Source: Geminicoccaceae bacterium
GTDB lineage: Bacteria > Pseudomonadota > Alphaproteobacteria > Geminicoccales > Geminicoccaceae
Assembly (NCBI GenBank): GCA_007694015.1
Contig: RECO01000194.1
Location: 1 to 46,696 of the forward strand
DNA length: 46,696 nt
Reading direction: 5' to 3'
The position numbers were made by a program, and so were the translations under genes. Within the stretch, counting starts at the first letter, position 1. Every line of letters begins with the position of its first letter. Below, piece by piece: positions 17,551 to 27,505 of this stretch. The notes beneath the pieces are model-generated. The model was not told where the DNA came from, made no database searches, and was given only the letters and a program-made list of their open reading frames with translations.

Positions 17551-18378
17551 ATGACCTTTCCGACCTTTACCATGCGCCAGCTCTTGGAAGCTGGTGTCCA
17601 CTTCGGCCACGTCACCCGGCGGTGGAACCCGCGCATGCAGCCGTACATTTTCGGCGCGCGCAACGGGGTGCATATCCTCGACCTGACGCAGACGGTGCCG
17701 ATGCTGCACCGCGCGTTGACGGTGACGCGGGAAACCGTGGCCAGCAACGGCCGCGTGCTGTTCGTCGGCACCAAACGCCAAGCGCAGGAGCCGGTGGCGC
17801 AGGCGGCGCAGCGTTGCGGCCAGTATTTCGTCAATCACCGCTGGCTCGGCGGCATGTTGACCAACTGGCGGACCATCTCGCACTCTATCAAGAAGCTGCG
17901 CGAGATCGATGCACGGCTGGACGACGAGCAGACCGGGTTGACCAAGAAGGAGCTGTTGCAGCTCACCCGTGAGCGCGACAAGCTGGAACGCGCGCTCGGC
18001 GGCATCAAGGACATGGGCGGCCTGCCCGACCTGATCTTCGTCATCGACACGAACAAGGAGCAGTTGGCGATCGCCGAGGCCAACAAGCTGAACATCCCGG
18101 TCATCGCCGTGGTGGACAGCAATTCGAGCCCGGCGGGCGTCAACTACCCGATCCCCGGCAACGACGACGCGAGCCGGGCGATCAACCTCTACTGCGACCT
18201 GATGGTCGGGGCGGTGCTCGACGGCATCCAGGCCGAGATGCACGCCTCCGGCGTCGACGTCGGCGCGCTGAGCGAACAGTTGAGCGGTGTCGCCGAGCAA
18301 CTCGACGAGGTCGGGGCCGACGACATGGCAGGTGCGGAGGCGGCACCGGAGGAAGCCCAGGCGCCGGCGGCGCCCTGA
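17551..18378 (+). CDS. rpsB: 30S ribosomal protein S2
   Basis: S2 is a late-binding protein of the small subunit, at the head-body junction. The 275-residue protein begins [20 protein letters not shown] and has [51 protein letters not shown] and [12 protein letters not shown] in the usual order. The C-terminal 40 residues are Ala/Glu-rich, as in many alphaproteobacteria. The ATG has GGAAG six bases upstream and matches the family N-terminus; a downstream ATG is unlikely. It opens the rpsB-tsf-pyrH-frr operon. Confidence 0.97.
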   Translation: MTFPTFTMRQLLEAGVHFGHVTRRWNPRMQPYIFGARNGVHILDLTQTVPMLHRALTVTRETVASNGRVLFVGTKRQAQEPVAQAAQRCGQYFVNHRWLGGMLTNWRTISHSIKKLREIDARLDDEQTGLTKKELLQLTRERDKLERALGGIKDMGGLPDLIFVIDTNKEQLAIAEANKLNIPVIAVVDSNSSPAGVNYPIPGNDDASRAINLYCDLMVGAVLDGIQAEMHASGVDVGALSEQLSGVAEQLDEVGADDMAGAEAAPEEAQAPAAP

Positions 18379-18420
18379 GCCGATCGTCGACCTGAACAGC
18401 TTTTGGACATCGGAGGAACG

Positions 18421-19347
18421 ATGCCTGCCATTACCGCTCAGCTGGTGAAGGAGCTTCGCGAGAAGACCGGCGCCGGCATGATGGACTGCAAAAAGGCACT
18501 GGAAGAGACCGAGGGCGACGTCGAGGCCGCCTCGGACTGGCTGCGCAAGAAGGGCCTCGCCGCGGCCGCCAAGAAGGCTGGGCGCGCTACCGCCGAGGGC
18601 TTGGTCGCCGTGGTCGTCGACGGGCCGATGGGCGTGTTGGTCGAGGTCAACAGCGAGACCGACTTCGTCGCCCGCAACGAGGCCTTTCAAGCGATGGTCA
18701 AGACCATCGCCGAGGCGGCCCCGGCGGCGAAGGGCGACGTCGAGGTGCTGCAGGGCTTGACCCTGCCGACGGGGCGGACGGTGGCGGACGAGATCGCCAA
18801 CGCCATCGGCATCATCGGCGAGAACATGGGCCTGCGCCGGACGGCGATGCTCACGGTCGACCCGGGCGCGGTCGGCGGCTACGTGCACGCCCAGTCGGCG
18901 CCGGGCCTCGGCAAGATCGGCGTTTTGGTCGGCCTGCAGTCGAGCGCGAGCGACCAGAACGCCCTCGGCGAATTGGCACGGCAACTGGCCATGCACGTCG
19001 CGGCGGCCAACCCGAGTGCCGTCACGGTGGCCGCGCTCGACCCGGCCCAGGTCGAGCGCGAGAAGGCGATCTTCACCGATCAGGCGCTGGCCAGCGGCAA
19101 GCCCGCCAACATCGTCGAGAAGATGGTCGAAGGCCGCCTGCGCAAGTACTACGAGGACGTGGTGCTGTTGGAGCAGGTCTACGTCATCGACACCGACAAG
19201 AAGGTGAAGGACGTGGTCGAGGCTGCCGGCAAGGCGCTCGGCGCACCGATCGAGGTCGCCGGCTTCATCAAGTTCGTCCTCGGCGAAGGGATCGAGCGCG
19301 AGGCCACCGATCTGGCCGCGGAGGTCGCCCAGCTTGCGGGCAACTGA
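18421..19347 (+). CDS. tsf: Elongation factor Ts
   Basis: EF-Ts recycles EF-Tu by driving GDP release. The 308-residue protein has the N-terminal UBA-like segment with LREKTGAGMMDCKKALEE and the signature VEVNSETDFVARNEAF. The core repeats and C-terminal VAGFIKFVLGEGIER are also present. ATG 18421 has GGAGGA directly upstream. It follows rpsB by 42 bases, the near-universal bacterial pairing that keeps S2 and EF-Ts on one message. Confidence 0.97.
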   Translation: MPAITAQLVKELREKTGAGMMDCKKALEETEGDVEAASDWLRKKGLAAAAKKAGRATAEGLVAVVVDGPMGVLVEVNSETDFVARNEAFQAMVKTIAEAAPAAKGDVEVLQGLTLPTGRTVADEIANAIGIIGENMGLRRTAMLTVDPGAVGGYVHAQSAPGLGKIGVLVGLQSSASDQNALGELARQLAMHVAAANPSAVTVAALDPAQVEREKAIFTDQALASGKPANIVEKMVEGRLRKYYEDVVLLEQVYVIDTDKKVKDVVEAAGKALGAPIEVAGFIKFVLGEGIEREATDLAAEVAQLAGN

Positions 19348-19420
19348 CCGACTGACGTACACAGCCTGAGGTTGTGTCCCGGCCTCCACCCGTCCCCTCG
19401 CCCGCCGCCATGAGACGCTG

Positions 19421-20152
19421 ATGTCCGACCTCGCCCGACCCCTCTACCGCCGCGTGCTGTTGAAGATGTCGGGCGAGGCGCTCATGGGCGAGGGCGAGTT
19501 CGGCCACGACCCGCGGATGTTGCGGCGTCTCGCCGCCGAGGTCCGCGCCGTGCATGCGATGGGCGTGGAGCAATGCCTGGTCATCGGCGGCGGCAACATG
19601 CTGCGTGGTTCGGCCGCGGTGGCCAGCGCCGGGATCGAGCGGACGACCGCCGATTACATGGGCATGTTGGCGACGGTCATCAACGCCCTGGCCGTGCAGA
19701 GCGTGATCGAGCAGTCGGGCCTGCCGACGCGGGTGATGTCGGCCATCCCGATGAGTGCGGTGTGCGAGCCCTATATCCGCCGCCGCGCCATCCGCCACAT
19801 GGAAAAGGGCCGTGTGGTGATCTTCGCCGGCGGCACCGGCAACCCCTTCTTCACCACCGACAGCGCGGCCGCCTTGCGCGGGGCGGAAATGGGGTGCGAC
19901 GCGATCTTGAAGGGCACGCAGGTCGACGGCGTCTATTCGGCCGATCCCAAGCGCGACCCCAGCGCTCGACGCTATGACCGCTTGACCTACCTGCAGGTCC
20001 TGGCCGACGACCTGCGGGTGATGGACGCGTCGGCGATCTCGCTGGCGCGCGAAAGTCACATACCGATCATCGTCTTTTCGGTGCAAACCGAGGGGGCCTA
20101 CGCCAACGTGATGCGCGGCGACGGACCGCACACCATCATTACCGAGGACTAG
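19421..20152 (+). CDS. pyrH: UMP kinase
   Basis: PyrH phosphorylates UMP to UDP as a hexamer of the amino-acid-kinase fold. The 243-residue protein has [13 protein letters not shown] at the N-terminus, [10 protein letters not shown], a central [19 protein letters not shown] block and [19 protein letters not shown]. All are family hallmarks. It lies between tsf and frr, the usual order, with a 73-base gap from tsf and 11 bases before frr. Confidence 0.96.
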   Translation: MSDLARPLYRRVLLKMSGEALMGEGEFGHDPRMLRRLAAEVRAVHAMGVEQCLVIGGGNMLRGSAAVASAGIERTTADYMGMLATVINALAVQSVIEQSGLPTRVMSAIPMSAVCEPYIRRRAIRHMEKGRVVIFAGGTGNPFFTTDSAAALRGAEMGCDAILKGTQVDGVYSADPKRDPSARRYDRLTYLQVLADDLRVMDASAISLARESHIPIIVFSVQTEGAYANVMRGDGPHTIITED

Positions 20153-20163
20153 GGATCAGCCCG

Positions 20164-20733
20164 ATGAGCGACGCATCGACCGAACCGGACCTCGACGATC
20201 TGGAGCGCCGTATGGACGGGGCCGTCGCGGCGTTCCGCCACGAACTGTTGAGCCTGCGCACGGGCCGCGCCTCGGCGAGCATCCTCGATCCCGTCACCAT
20301 CGACGCCTATGGCAGCCAGATGCCGCTCAACCAGGTCGGCTCCGTCAACGTGCCCGATGCCCGCATGATCACCATCGCCGTGTGGGACAAGGGCAATGTG
20401 AGCGCGGTCGACAAGGCGATCCGCAACGCCAATCTGGGGCTCAACCCGGTGGTCGACGGCACCTTGATCCGCATCCCCATCCCGGAACTGAACGAGGAGC
20501 GGCGCAAGGAGCTGGTCAAGGTCGCCCACGGCTATGCCGAGACCGCCCGCGTCGCGGTGCGCAACGTTCGCCGGCACGGAATGGACGAGCTCAAGAAGCT
20601 GGAGCGGGACGGCCATCTCAGCCAGGACGACCACAAGCTTTACGCCGACGAGGTGCAAGCGCTGACCGATCGCCACATCGCCGCGATCAACGAGCTATTG
20701 ACCGCCAAGGAAAAAGACATCCTGACGGTCTGA
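20164..20733 (+). CDS. frr: Ribosome recycling factor
   Basis: RRF splits post-termination ribosomes together with EF-G. The 189-residue protein has the two-domain family pattern: [36 protein letters not shown], the domain II segment [31 protein letters not shown], and the last helix. Family length is about 185. It follows pyrH closely and is followed after four bases by uppS, so it is cotranscribed with both. Confidence 0.97.
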   Translation: MSDASTEPDLDDLERRMDGAVAAFRHELLSLRTGRASASILDPVTIDAYGSQMPLNQVGSVNVPDARMITIAVWDKGNVSAVDKAIRNANLGLNPVVDGTLIRIPIPELNEERRKELVKVAHGYAETARVAVRNVRRHGMDELKKLERDGHLSQDDHKLYADEVQALTDRHIAAINELLTAKEKDILTV

Positions 20734-20737
20734 GCCC

Positions 20738-21484
20738 ATGTCCAGCCCGCTCGCCCCCTCGGTTTGTACGAACGGCCCCGGCCCTGCGATACCCGCCCAC
20801 GTCGCCATCATCATGGACGGCAATCGGCGGTGGGCCCAAGCACGGGGGCGGCCGGCGCTCTACGGCCATCAGCAAGGTGCGCAGGCGGTGCGCCGGGTGA
20901 TGGAGGCGGCCAACGAACTCGGCATCCGCTATCTGACCTTCTTCGCCTTCTCCGCCGAAAACTGGAATAGGTCGGCCGACGAGATTCAGGACTTGATGAA
21001 CCTCTTGCGGTTCTATCTGCGGCGGGAGGTGGCCAACCTGGTCGAGCACAATGTGCGGCTGCGGTTCATCGGCGACCGCGGCAGCCTGCCGGACGACATC
21101 AACCAGCTCTTGGACGGCGGGCTCGCGGCGACGCGGGGCTGCACGGGGCCGGTCGCCACCTTCGCCCTCAACTACGGCAGCCGGCAGGCGATCGTGCAGG
21201 CCGCACGAGACTTCGCGCTCGCCGTGGCACGTGGCGAGGCGAAGCCGGACGACCTGACCGTCGAAGGCTTCGGCCGGCGCCTGACCGACGGGGTGCCGGA
21301 GCCGGACCTGTTGATCCGCACCAGCGGCGAACAGCGCCTGTCCAACTTCCTCTTGTGGGAGTTGGCCTATGCCGAGTTCGTCTTCACGCCGGTGAACTGG
21401 CCGGCATTCGACATTACCCATCTGCGGGCCGCGCTGGACGAATATGGCCGGCGCGAGCGCCGCTACGGGGCGTCGGGTGGCTGA
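20738..21484 (+). CDS. uppS: Di-trans,poly-cis-undecaprenyl-diphosphate synthase
   Basis: UppS extends farnesyl diphosphate with isopentenyl units in cis to make the C55 lipid carrier for peptidoglycan and LPS. The 248-residue protein has the catalytic IIMDGNRRWA with Asp27. FFAFSAENWNRS and the terminal substrate-binding block LLIRTSGEQRLSNFLLWELAYAE (read in two overlapping parts) follow. The gene is between frr and cdsA and overlaps cdsA by eight bases. It sits two genes from dxr, which helps supply its substrate. Confidence 0.96.
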   Translation: MSSPLAPSVCTNGPGPAIPAHVAIIMDGNRRWAQARGRPALYGHQQGAQAVRRVMEAANELGIRYLTFFAFSAENWNRSADEIQDLMNLLRFYLRREVANLVEHNVRLRFIGDRGSLPDDINQLLDGGLAATRGCTGPVATFALNYGSRQAIVQAARDFALAVARGEAKPDDLTVEGFGRRLTDGVPEPDLLIRTSGEQRLSNFLLWELAYAEFVFTPVNWPAFDITHLRAALDEYGRRERRYGASGG

Positions 21485-22286
21485 GGCGATCAGCCACGAG
21501 CTCCGGCTTCGCCTCGCTTCGGCTGCCGTCCTCATCGTCTTGGGCCTGGCGGCCGCGTTGGTCGGCGGCTGGCTCTTCGCCTTGTTGGTCGCGGCGGTAG
21601 CGCTGATCGCCGCGCACGAGTGGGGCAGCCTGGTCGCCAGGCGCCACGAGGTCGAGGGCTTGCGGCTCTGGGCCGCGCTCGTGGCCGGGGTGGCGGCCGT
21701 CCTCGGCGTGGTGGCCGCCATGCTGGGAGCGGTTCTCTGGGGGTTCGTGGCGATCGGCCTGATCGCGCTTTGCGCTGCCGCCTTCGGCCGCGGTCGCGGC
21801 TGGCCGCCGCGGTGGCTGGCCTGGGGCGTGGTCTACATCGCGCTGGCCCCGATGCTGTTGGTGTGGATGCGCGAACGCGGTGCCGACGGCCTGATCTACG
21901 TGTTGTTCGTGTTCGCCGTGGTCTGGGCCGCCGATACGGTCGCCTTCTTCGCCGGGCGCACCTTCGGCGGCCCGAAGCTGGCGCCGGTGTGGAGCCCGAA
22001 CAAGACCTGGGCGGGCTTGGCGGGCGCCATGGTCGGGGCGAGCCTCGCCGCCGGTGCCGTGGCCTACGTTGCCGGCCTGCCCTTCGTCGGTGGGGCGATG
22101 CTGTTGGGGGCGGGGCTGGGCGCCGTGGCGCAAGCGGGCGATCTGTTCGAAAGCCGCTTCAAGCGGCTGGCCCACACCAAGGACACGAGCCACCTGATCC
22201 CCGGCCATGGCGGCGCGCTCGATCGCCTCGACGGGCTGATGTTCGCAACCCCGGTCTTTGCCTTCTTCGTGGCCCTGCATCCATGA
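21477..22286 (+). CDS. cdsA: Phosphatidate cytidylyltransferase
   Basis: CdsA makes CDP-diacylglycerol from phosphatidate and CTP for all phospholipids. The 269-residue protein is strongly hydrophobic with about seven or eight membrane segments. It ends with the diagnostic signature SRFKRLAHTKDTSHLIPGHG followed by GALDRLDG. The GTG start lies inside the end of uppS and matches the family N-terminus; an earlier frame would extend well into uppS. Its stop overlaps dxr as ATGA. Confidence 0.94.
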   Translation: MAEAISHELRLRLASAAVLIVLGLAAALVGGWLFALLVAAVALIAAHEWGSLVARRHEVEGLRLWAALVAGVAAVLGVVAAMLGAVLWGFVAIGLIALCAAAFGRGRGWPPRWLAWGVVYIALAPMLLVWMRERGADGLIYVLFVFAVVWAADTVAFFAGRTFGGPKLAPVWSPNKTWAGLAGAMVGASLAAGAVAYVAGLPFVGGAMLLGAGLGAVAQAGDLFESRFKRLAHTKDTSHLIPGHGGALDRLDGLMFATPVFAFFVALHP

Positions 22287-23455
22287 CCAAGCGCCGCCTC
22301 ACGATCCTCGGGGCCACCGGCTCCATCGGCCAAAGCACGCTCGATCTGGTCTACCGCCAGCCGGAGCGGTTCCAGGTGGTGGCGCTGACGGCGCATCACC
22401 GCGTGGCCGAACTGGCCGAAGCGGCCATCCGCAGCCGGGCCGAACTGGCGGTGGTGGCCGATCCGGCCCATTACCCGTCCTTGAAGGCGCGGCTCGCCGG
22501 GCGCGACATCGAGGTGGCGGCCGGCCCCGAGGCGGTGATCGAGGCCGCCCGGCGAGCCAGCGACTGGACCATGGCCGCCATCGTCGGCGCCGGCGGCCTC
22601 GCTCCCACCCTCGCCGCCGCCGAGCGGGGCGGCGTGTTGGCCTTGGCCAACAAGGAAGCGCTGGTCTGCTCGGGCCCCCTGCTGCTCGACGCAGTGCGGC
22701 GCTCAAGCGCCGTGCTGTTGCCGGTCGACAGCGAGCACAACGCACTCTTCCAGGCCCTGGCCGGCCGGCCGGCGACGACGGTGCGGCGGCTGATCCTCAC
22801 CGCCTCGGGCGGTCCGTTTCGCACCGCGAGCTTGGCGACGATGGCGGCTGCGACCCCCGCCGAGGCGGTCGCCCACCCGAAATGGTCGATGGGGGCCAAG
22901 ATCTCCGTCGACAGCGCCACCATGATGAACAAAGGGCTGGAACTCATCGAAGCGCATCTGCTCTTCGGCGTCGCCGCAGCGAAGCTCGACGTCTTGATCC
23001 ACCCGCAATCGATCGTGCACGGCATCGTCGAATACGAGGACGGCTCGCAATTGGCCCAGGTCGGGCCGACCGACATGCGCGTGCCGATCGCGCACACCCT
23101 GGCCTGGCCGGATCGCCTCAACCTCGAGGACCAGCGGCTCGACTTGGCGGCGGTCGGCAGGCTGGAGTTCGAAGCGCCGGACGAGGCCCGCTTCCCGGCC
23201 TTGCGCCTCGCCCGTGAGGCCTTGCAGACGGGGGGTGGCGCCCCCACCATCATGAACGCGGCCAACGAGGTGGCGGTGGCCGCGTTCTTGGAGGAGCGGC
23301 TGGGCTTTCTCGACATCGTCGCCGTGGTCGAGGCGGTGCTGGAGGGTCTTGCCGCGACCTCACCGACCACCCTGGCCGAAGTCTTGGCGCTGGATGCGGC
23401 GGCCCGCGACGCCGCTGCCGCCGCGGTCGACCAGACGTCGCGCCAGCGTCACTGA
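22283..23455 (+). CDS. dxr: 1-Deoxy-D-xylulose 5-phosphate reductoisomerase
   Basis: Dxr (IspC) converts DXP to 2-C-methyl-D-erythritol 4-phosphate, the committed MEP step. The 390-residue enzyme has the NADPH motif GATGSIGQSTLDL (10-22), ALANKEALVCSG, PVDSEHNALFQ with metal-binding acids, TASGGPFR and WSMGAKISVDSATMMNKGLE. The C-terminal block NAANEVAVAAFL also fits. The start overlaps cdsA by four bases. DXP made upstream also feeds PdxJ elsewhere in this window. Confidence 0.96.
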   Translation: MTKRRLTILGATGSIGQSTLDLVYRQPERFQVVALTAHHRVAELAEAAIRSRAELAVVADPAHYPSLKARLAGRDIEVAAGPEAVIEAARRASDWTMAAIVGAGGLAPTLAAAERGGVLALANKEALVCSGPLLLDAVRRSSAVLLPVDSEHNALFQALAGRPATTVRRLILTASGGPFRTASLATMAAATPAEAVAHPKWSMGAKISVDSATMMNKGLELIEAHLLFGVAAAKLDVLIHPQSIVHGIVEYEDGSQLAQVGPTDMRVPIAHTLAWPDRLNLEDQRLDLAAVGRLEFEAPDEARFPALRLAREALQTGGGAPTIMNAANEVAVAAFLEERLGFLDIVAVVEAVLEGLAATSPTTLAEVLALDAAARDAAAAAVDQTSRQRH

Positions 23456-23509
23456 TCGCGGCTTCGCCGCCGACCTGCCGGCTCGCGGCTGGCCCATCGA
23501 GGAACGTGT

Positions 23510-24607
23510 ATGGATTTGTTGGGTGGGTTTCCCCTCTACGTTTTGGCTTTTCTGGTCGTGTTGTGCATCGTCGTCTTCGTGCACGAATGGGGCCATTACT
23601 GGGTCGCGCGCAGGAACGGGGTGTTCGTCGAAGCGTTCTCGGTCGGCTTCGGCCCCGAGCTCTTCGGCTGGACGGACCGGGCGGGAACGCGCTGGAAAAT
23701 TGCCGCGATCCCGCTTGGTGGCTACGTCAAGATGCGCGGCGACGCCGATCCGGCCAGTGCCACGGTAGACCCGGCGACGGCCGGTGCCGACGACAGCTTT
23801 CCGGGCAAATCCGTCTGGCAGCGCATGGCGATCGTCTTCGCCGGTCCCGGCGCCAATTTCCTGTTCGCTATTCTGGCGCTGGCCCTGCTCTTGGCCCTGG
23901 CGGGCCGGCCGGTGCTGTTGCCGGTGGTGGGCGAGGTCCGCGACGGCGGACCCGCGGCCGCGGCCGGGCTGGTCGCGGGCGACCGCATCCTCGCCATCGA
24001 CGGTGCCCCGATCGACACCTTCGCCGATCTGCAAATGGCCGTCTCAGAGAGCGGGGAAGCGCCGCTGACCCTTTTGGTCGACCGCGCCGGGGATCGCTTC
24101 GAGCTGGCGATGTCACCGCGCATGGAGACGCTGGGCGAAGACGAGGCCACGGTGCGGCGGCCGGTGATCGGCATCGTCGCCGCACCGCCCACCTTCGAAC
24201 GGGTCAATCCGCTGCTGGCGCCGATCGAGGCCACCGGGCAGGTCCTGACCATGATCCGCGACATCCTGGTCGCGGTCGGGCAGATCATCACGGGCAACCG
24301 CGGCTTTGACGAATTGGGCGGCCCGCTGCGCATCGCCGAGCTTTCCGGTGAGGCCGCCCGCCTGGGTGTCCCCGAGTTCACGTGGTTGATCGTGGTTCTT
24401 TCGGTAAATCTCGGGCTCATCAATCTTTTCCCGATCCCGATGCTCGACGGGGGTCATTTGGTGATGTACGCCGTCGAAGCGGTTCGCGGGCGGCCGCTCG
24501 CGGAGCGAGTGCAGGAGATCGCGTTTCGGGTGGGCCTGGCCTTGGTGCTCGGCCTGATGATTTTCGTAACCTGGAACGACATCATGCGCTATCTCCCGGG
24601 CAACTGA
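23510..24607 (+). CDS. rseP: Site-2 (RseP-type) intramembrane zinc metalloprotease
   Basis: A membrane protease that cuts anti-sigma factors and cleaved signal-peptide remnants within the membrane. The 365-residue protein has HEWGH at 25-29 inside the first membrane segment. One periplasmic PDZ domain lies around 135-215 (GEVRDGGPAAAAGLVAGDRI). The third zinc-ligand motif PIPMLDGGHL lies in a later segment. E. coli RseP has two PDZ domains; this shorter single-PDZ form is usual in alphaproteobacteria. It precedes bamA, as in many proteobacteria, which fits envelope-stress signalling. Confidence 0.94.
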   Translation: MDLLGGFPLYVLAFLVVLCIVVFVHEWGHYWVARRNGVFVEAFSVGFGPELFGWTDRAGTRWKIAAIPLGGYVKMRGDADPASATVDPATAGADDSFPGKSVWQRMAIVFAGPGANFLFAILALALLLALAGRPVLLPVVGEVRDGGPAAAAGLVAGDRILAIDGAPIDTFADLQMAVSESGEAPLTLLVDRAGDRFELAMSPRMETLGEDEATVRRPVIGIVAAPPTFERVNPLLAPIEATGQVLTMIRDILVAVGQIITGNRGFDELGGPLRIAELSGEAARLGVPEFTWLIVVLSVNLGLINLFPIPMLDGGHLVMYAVEAVRGRPLAERVQEIAFRVGLALVLGLMIFVTWNDIMRYLPGN

Positions 24608-24646
24608 CCGTCCCCGAGCCAGGGTTCGGCCTTCTGGGAGGCATGA

Positions 24647-26932
24647 ATGGCCCGTCGGGCTCGGTTGGCGCTGTTGATCGCGGCTTGTGTCGCGTGTTGG
24701 GTGGTGATGGCCCCGCTGCCGGGCGCGGCACAGACGGCGGGGACCATCGCCGACATTCGGGTCGAGGGGAACGAGCGGATCGAGCCGTCGTTCGTCGAGA
24801 TCCAGCTCACCGTCGGCATCGGCGACCCGTTCGATCCCGCGGCCCTGGACGCGTCGCTGCGCTCGCTGTTCGCGACGGGGCTGTTCGAGGACGTTCGCCT
24901 CGAGCGCGACGGCAACGTGCTGGTCGTCGTCGTCCGCGAAAACCCCTTCATCAACCGCATCGCGTTCGAGGGGAACCGCCGCCTCGGCGACGACGCGCTG
25001 GCGAGTGAAATCGACCTGCGCTCGCGGGAGGTGTTCAGCCGCGCCCGCGTCCAGACGGCGGTGGCGCGCATCCTCGAACTCTACCGCCGCACCGGCCGCT
25101 TCGGCGCCACGGTCGAGCCCAAGATCATCGAACTCGACCAGAACCGCGTCGATCTCGTCTTCGAGATCACCGAAGGCCCGCTGACCCGGGTCACCGGCAT
25201 CAGCTTCGTCGGCAACCGCAATTTCAGCGACAGCCGGCTGCGCGAGGTGATCCAGACCACGGAAAGCCGTTTCTGGCGCGTCTTCACCACCGCCGACACC
25301 TACGATCCGGACCGCCTCGCCTTCGACGAGGAACTGCTGCGCCGGTTCTATTTCGACCGCGGCTTCATCGACTTCGAGGTGCGCTCGGCCATCGCCGAGC
25401 TGACGCCCGAGGGCGATGGCTTCTTCATCACCTTTACGATCGACGAGGGCGAGCGCTACCGGTTCGGGGCGATCGACGTGGAGAGCCGGATCCGCGATCT
25501 GGATGCGCGCGAGTTGCAAGGCCTGGTGCGGATGCGCCAGGGTCAGGTCTATCGGGCGCGGGACGTCGAGGCGACCATCCAGGCCATGGTCGAGCGCGTC
25601 GGGCAGCTCGGCTACGCCTTCGTCGACATCGACCCGTTGCTGCGGCGCAACGCCGAGGATCGAACCGTCGACATCCTCTTCGTCGTCAACGAAGGTCCCC
25701 GGGTCTTCGTCGAGCGGATTGAAATCATCAACAATCTGCGCACCCTCGACGAGGTCATCCGGCGCGAACTGCTCCTCGCCGAGGGCGACGCCTTCAACTC
25801 CGCCTTGCTGCGCGAATCCGAGCGTCGCGTTCGCCGGCTCGGCTATTTCGCCCGGGTGGAATTCCGCACCCGTGCCGGCTCCGCGCCGGATCGGACCGTC
25901 ATCGAGATCGAGGTCGAAGAACAGGCGACCGGCGAGCTTTCCTTCGGTGCCGGCTTCTCGACCACCGACGGCCCGCTGGCCCAGGTGGTCTTCGCCGAGC
26001 GCAACCTGCTCGGTACCGGCCGCGCGGTGCGGGCGTCGTTCACGATCTCCGGCCGCCGGCAGGACATCGACTTCAGCTACACCGAGCCATGGCTGCTCGG
26101 CTACGAGGTTGCGGGCGGCATCGACGTCTTCAACCGGCAGACCGACTTCCAGGACGAGGGTTCGTTCGACGAGCGCAGCACGGGCTTCGTTTTGCGCGCG
26201 AGCTACCCGCTCACCCGCGACATCACCCACGTCGTGCGCTACGGCCTGCGCGAGGACGAAATCCGCAGCGTGCGCGAGGACGCTTCACCGTTCATCAAGG
26301 CGGAGAAGGGCGATTCGATCACGTCCAGCATCGGGCAAAGCTTCATCATCGACCGGCGTGACAACTTCCAGTTGCCGAACGAAGGCTATTCGTTGCGGCT
26401 CGATCAGGATTTCGCCGGTCTCGGCGGCGATCGCACCTTCATCAGCCACGAGCTGAGCGTCTCCTATTTCCAGCCGATCGTCGGCGACCAAGTGGTGGCG
26501 AACCTCCGCTTTGCCGGCGGCCACATCGCCGGCATTGGCGATGACGTTCGCTTGTCCAACCGCTTCTTCGTCGGCGGCAACGACTTTCGGGGCTTCCGCG
26601 TCGGCGGTATCGGCCCGCGCGATTCGGTGACGCGCGACGCACTCGGCGGCAATCTCTACTACGTCGGCACGGCGGAGGTGCGCTTTCCGCTCGGCTTGCC
26701 CGAGGATTTGCGCTTCTTCGGCCGCGCCTTCGTCGACGCCGGCAGCCTGACCGACATCGACGTGTCCGGCCCCAACCTCACGGACAGCGGCAATCTGCGG
26801 GTCACCGCCGGCGTCGGCCTGACGTGGCTCTCGCCCTTCGGCCCGCTCGCGTTCGATTTCGGCCAGGCCGTCGTCAAGGACAACCTCGACGAGACCGAGT
26901 TTTTCCGGTTCTCTTTCGGCACGCGGTTCTGA
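24647..26932 (+). CDS. bamA: Outer membrane protein assembly factor BamA
   Basis: BamA is the core of the machine that folds beta-barrel proteins into the outer membrane. The 761-residue precursor has an N-terminal signal peptide ending near AAQTAG. Five POTRA repeats follow (about 25-420; the first contains IADIRVEGNERIEPSFV). A C-terminal 16-strand Omp85 barrel begins near GELSFGAGFSTTDGP and contains FVGGNDFRGFRVGGIGPRD. The protein ends in Phe (FSFGTRF), the barrel recognition signal. GGGAGG lies five bases before the ATG. It is followed after seven bases by skp. Confidence 0.96.
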   Translation: MARRARLALLIAACVACWVVMAPLPGAAQTAGTIADIRVEGNERIEPSFVEIQLTVGIGDPFDPAALDASLRSLFATGLFEDVRLERDGNVLVVVVRENPFINRIAFEGNRRLGDDALASEIDLRSREVFSRARVQTAVARILELYRRTGRFGATVEPKIIELDQNRVDLVFEITEGPLTRVTGISFVGNRNFSDSRLREVIQTTESRFWRVFTTADTYDPDRLAFDEELLRRFYFDRGFIDFEVRSAIAELTPEGDGFFITFTIDEGERYRFGAIDVESRIRDLDARELQGLVRMRQGQVYRARDVEATIQAMVERVGQLGYAFVDIDPLLRRNAEDRTVDILFVVNEGPRVFVERIEIINNLRTLDEVIRRELLLAEGDAFNSALLRESERRVRRLGYFARVEFRTRAGSAPDRTVIEIEVEEQATGELSFGAGFSTTDGPLAQVVFAERNLLGTGRAVRASFTISGRRQDIDFSYTEPWLLGYEVAGGIDVFNRQTDFQDEGSFDERSTGFVLRASYPLTRDITHVVRYGLREDEIRSVREDASPFIKAEKGDSITSSIGQSFIIDRRDNFQLPNEGYSLRLDQDFAGLGGDRTFISHELSVSYFQPIVGDQVVANLRFAGGHIAGIGDDVRLSNRFFVGGNDFRGFRVGGIGPRDSVTRDALGGNLYYVGTAEVRFPLGLPEDLRFFGRAFVDAGSLTDIDVSGPNLTDSGNLRVTAGVGLTWLSPFGPLAFDFGQAVVKDNLDETEFFRFSFGTRF

Positions 26933-26939
26933 GGCGCCG

Positions 26940-27500
26940 ATGGTCCGAAGTCCCCGCCTCTTGGCGCTGGCGATCGGCCTTGCCGTCGCCGGACCCGCCT
27001 TCGCCAACGAGGCAGAGCGCCCGCTGCCACCGGCGGTGGTCGCCATCGTCGACTACCAGCGGCTCTTGCGCGATAGCCTGGCGGCGCAGAGCATTCGCCG
27101 GCAGGTGGAGGATCTGCGGCTGCGGTTCGAGGACGAAATCGCGCGGGAACGCGAACGGCTGGAGCGCGCCGATGCCGAACTCGGGCGCCTGCGGAGCGAG
27201 CTCGGCCCCGAAGCCTATCGCGAGCAGCGCCGCGCCTTCGAGGCCGACGTTGCCACCGTGCAGCGGCTCGTCCAGGAGCGCCGCCGGATGCTCGACGTCG
27301 CCTCGGCCGAGGCGTTCCAGCGCGTCCGCGACGAGGTCGTCGAGGTGATGAACGATTTGGGCGACGTCTACGCCTTCAACGTCGTCCTGCCGCGCTCCGA
27401 CGTGCTGGTGTTCACGCCCGATTTGGACCTGACCGCCGAGATCATGGCGGCGTTGGACCAACGCCTGCCGATCGTCGCCATCATGCGCCACGAGGACTGA
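26940..27500 (+). CDS. skp: OmpH/Skp-family periplasmic chaperone
   Basis: Skp-type chaperones hold unfolded outer-membrane proteins in the periplasm before BamA. The 186-residue precursor has a signal peptide ending near PAFA/NEA and a start of the body domain [20 protein letters not shown] long charged coiled-coil arm follows (about 55-125, rich in Arg/Glu), and then a return strand region. Sequence conservation in this family is low; identity rests on fold pattern and position between bamA and lpxD. Confidence 0.85.
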   Translation: MVRSPRLLALAIGLAVAGPAFANEAERPLPPAVVAIVDYQRLLRDSLAAQSIRRQVEDLRLRFEDEIARERERLERADAELGRLRSELGPEAYREQRRAFEADVATVQRLVQERRRMLDVASAEAFQRVRDEVVEVMNDLGDVYAFNVVLPRSDVLVFTPDLDLTAEIMAALDQRLPIVAIMRHED

Positions 27501-27505
27501 GGCCG

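Noticed and set aside
17304-17834. 176-residue minus-strand frame overlapping rpsB
   Set aside because: Antisense to S2, with no motif and a poor start.
24113-26230. 705-codon minus-strand open frame opposite bamA and rseP
   Set aside because: Antisense shadow with Asp/Glu/Val-rich composition and no motif; bamA is certain on the other strand.
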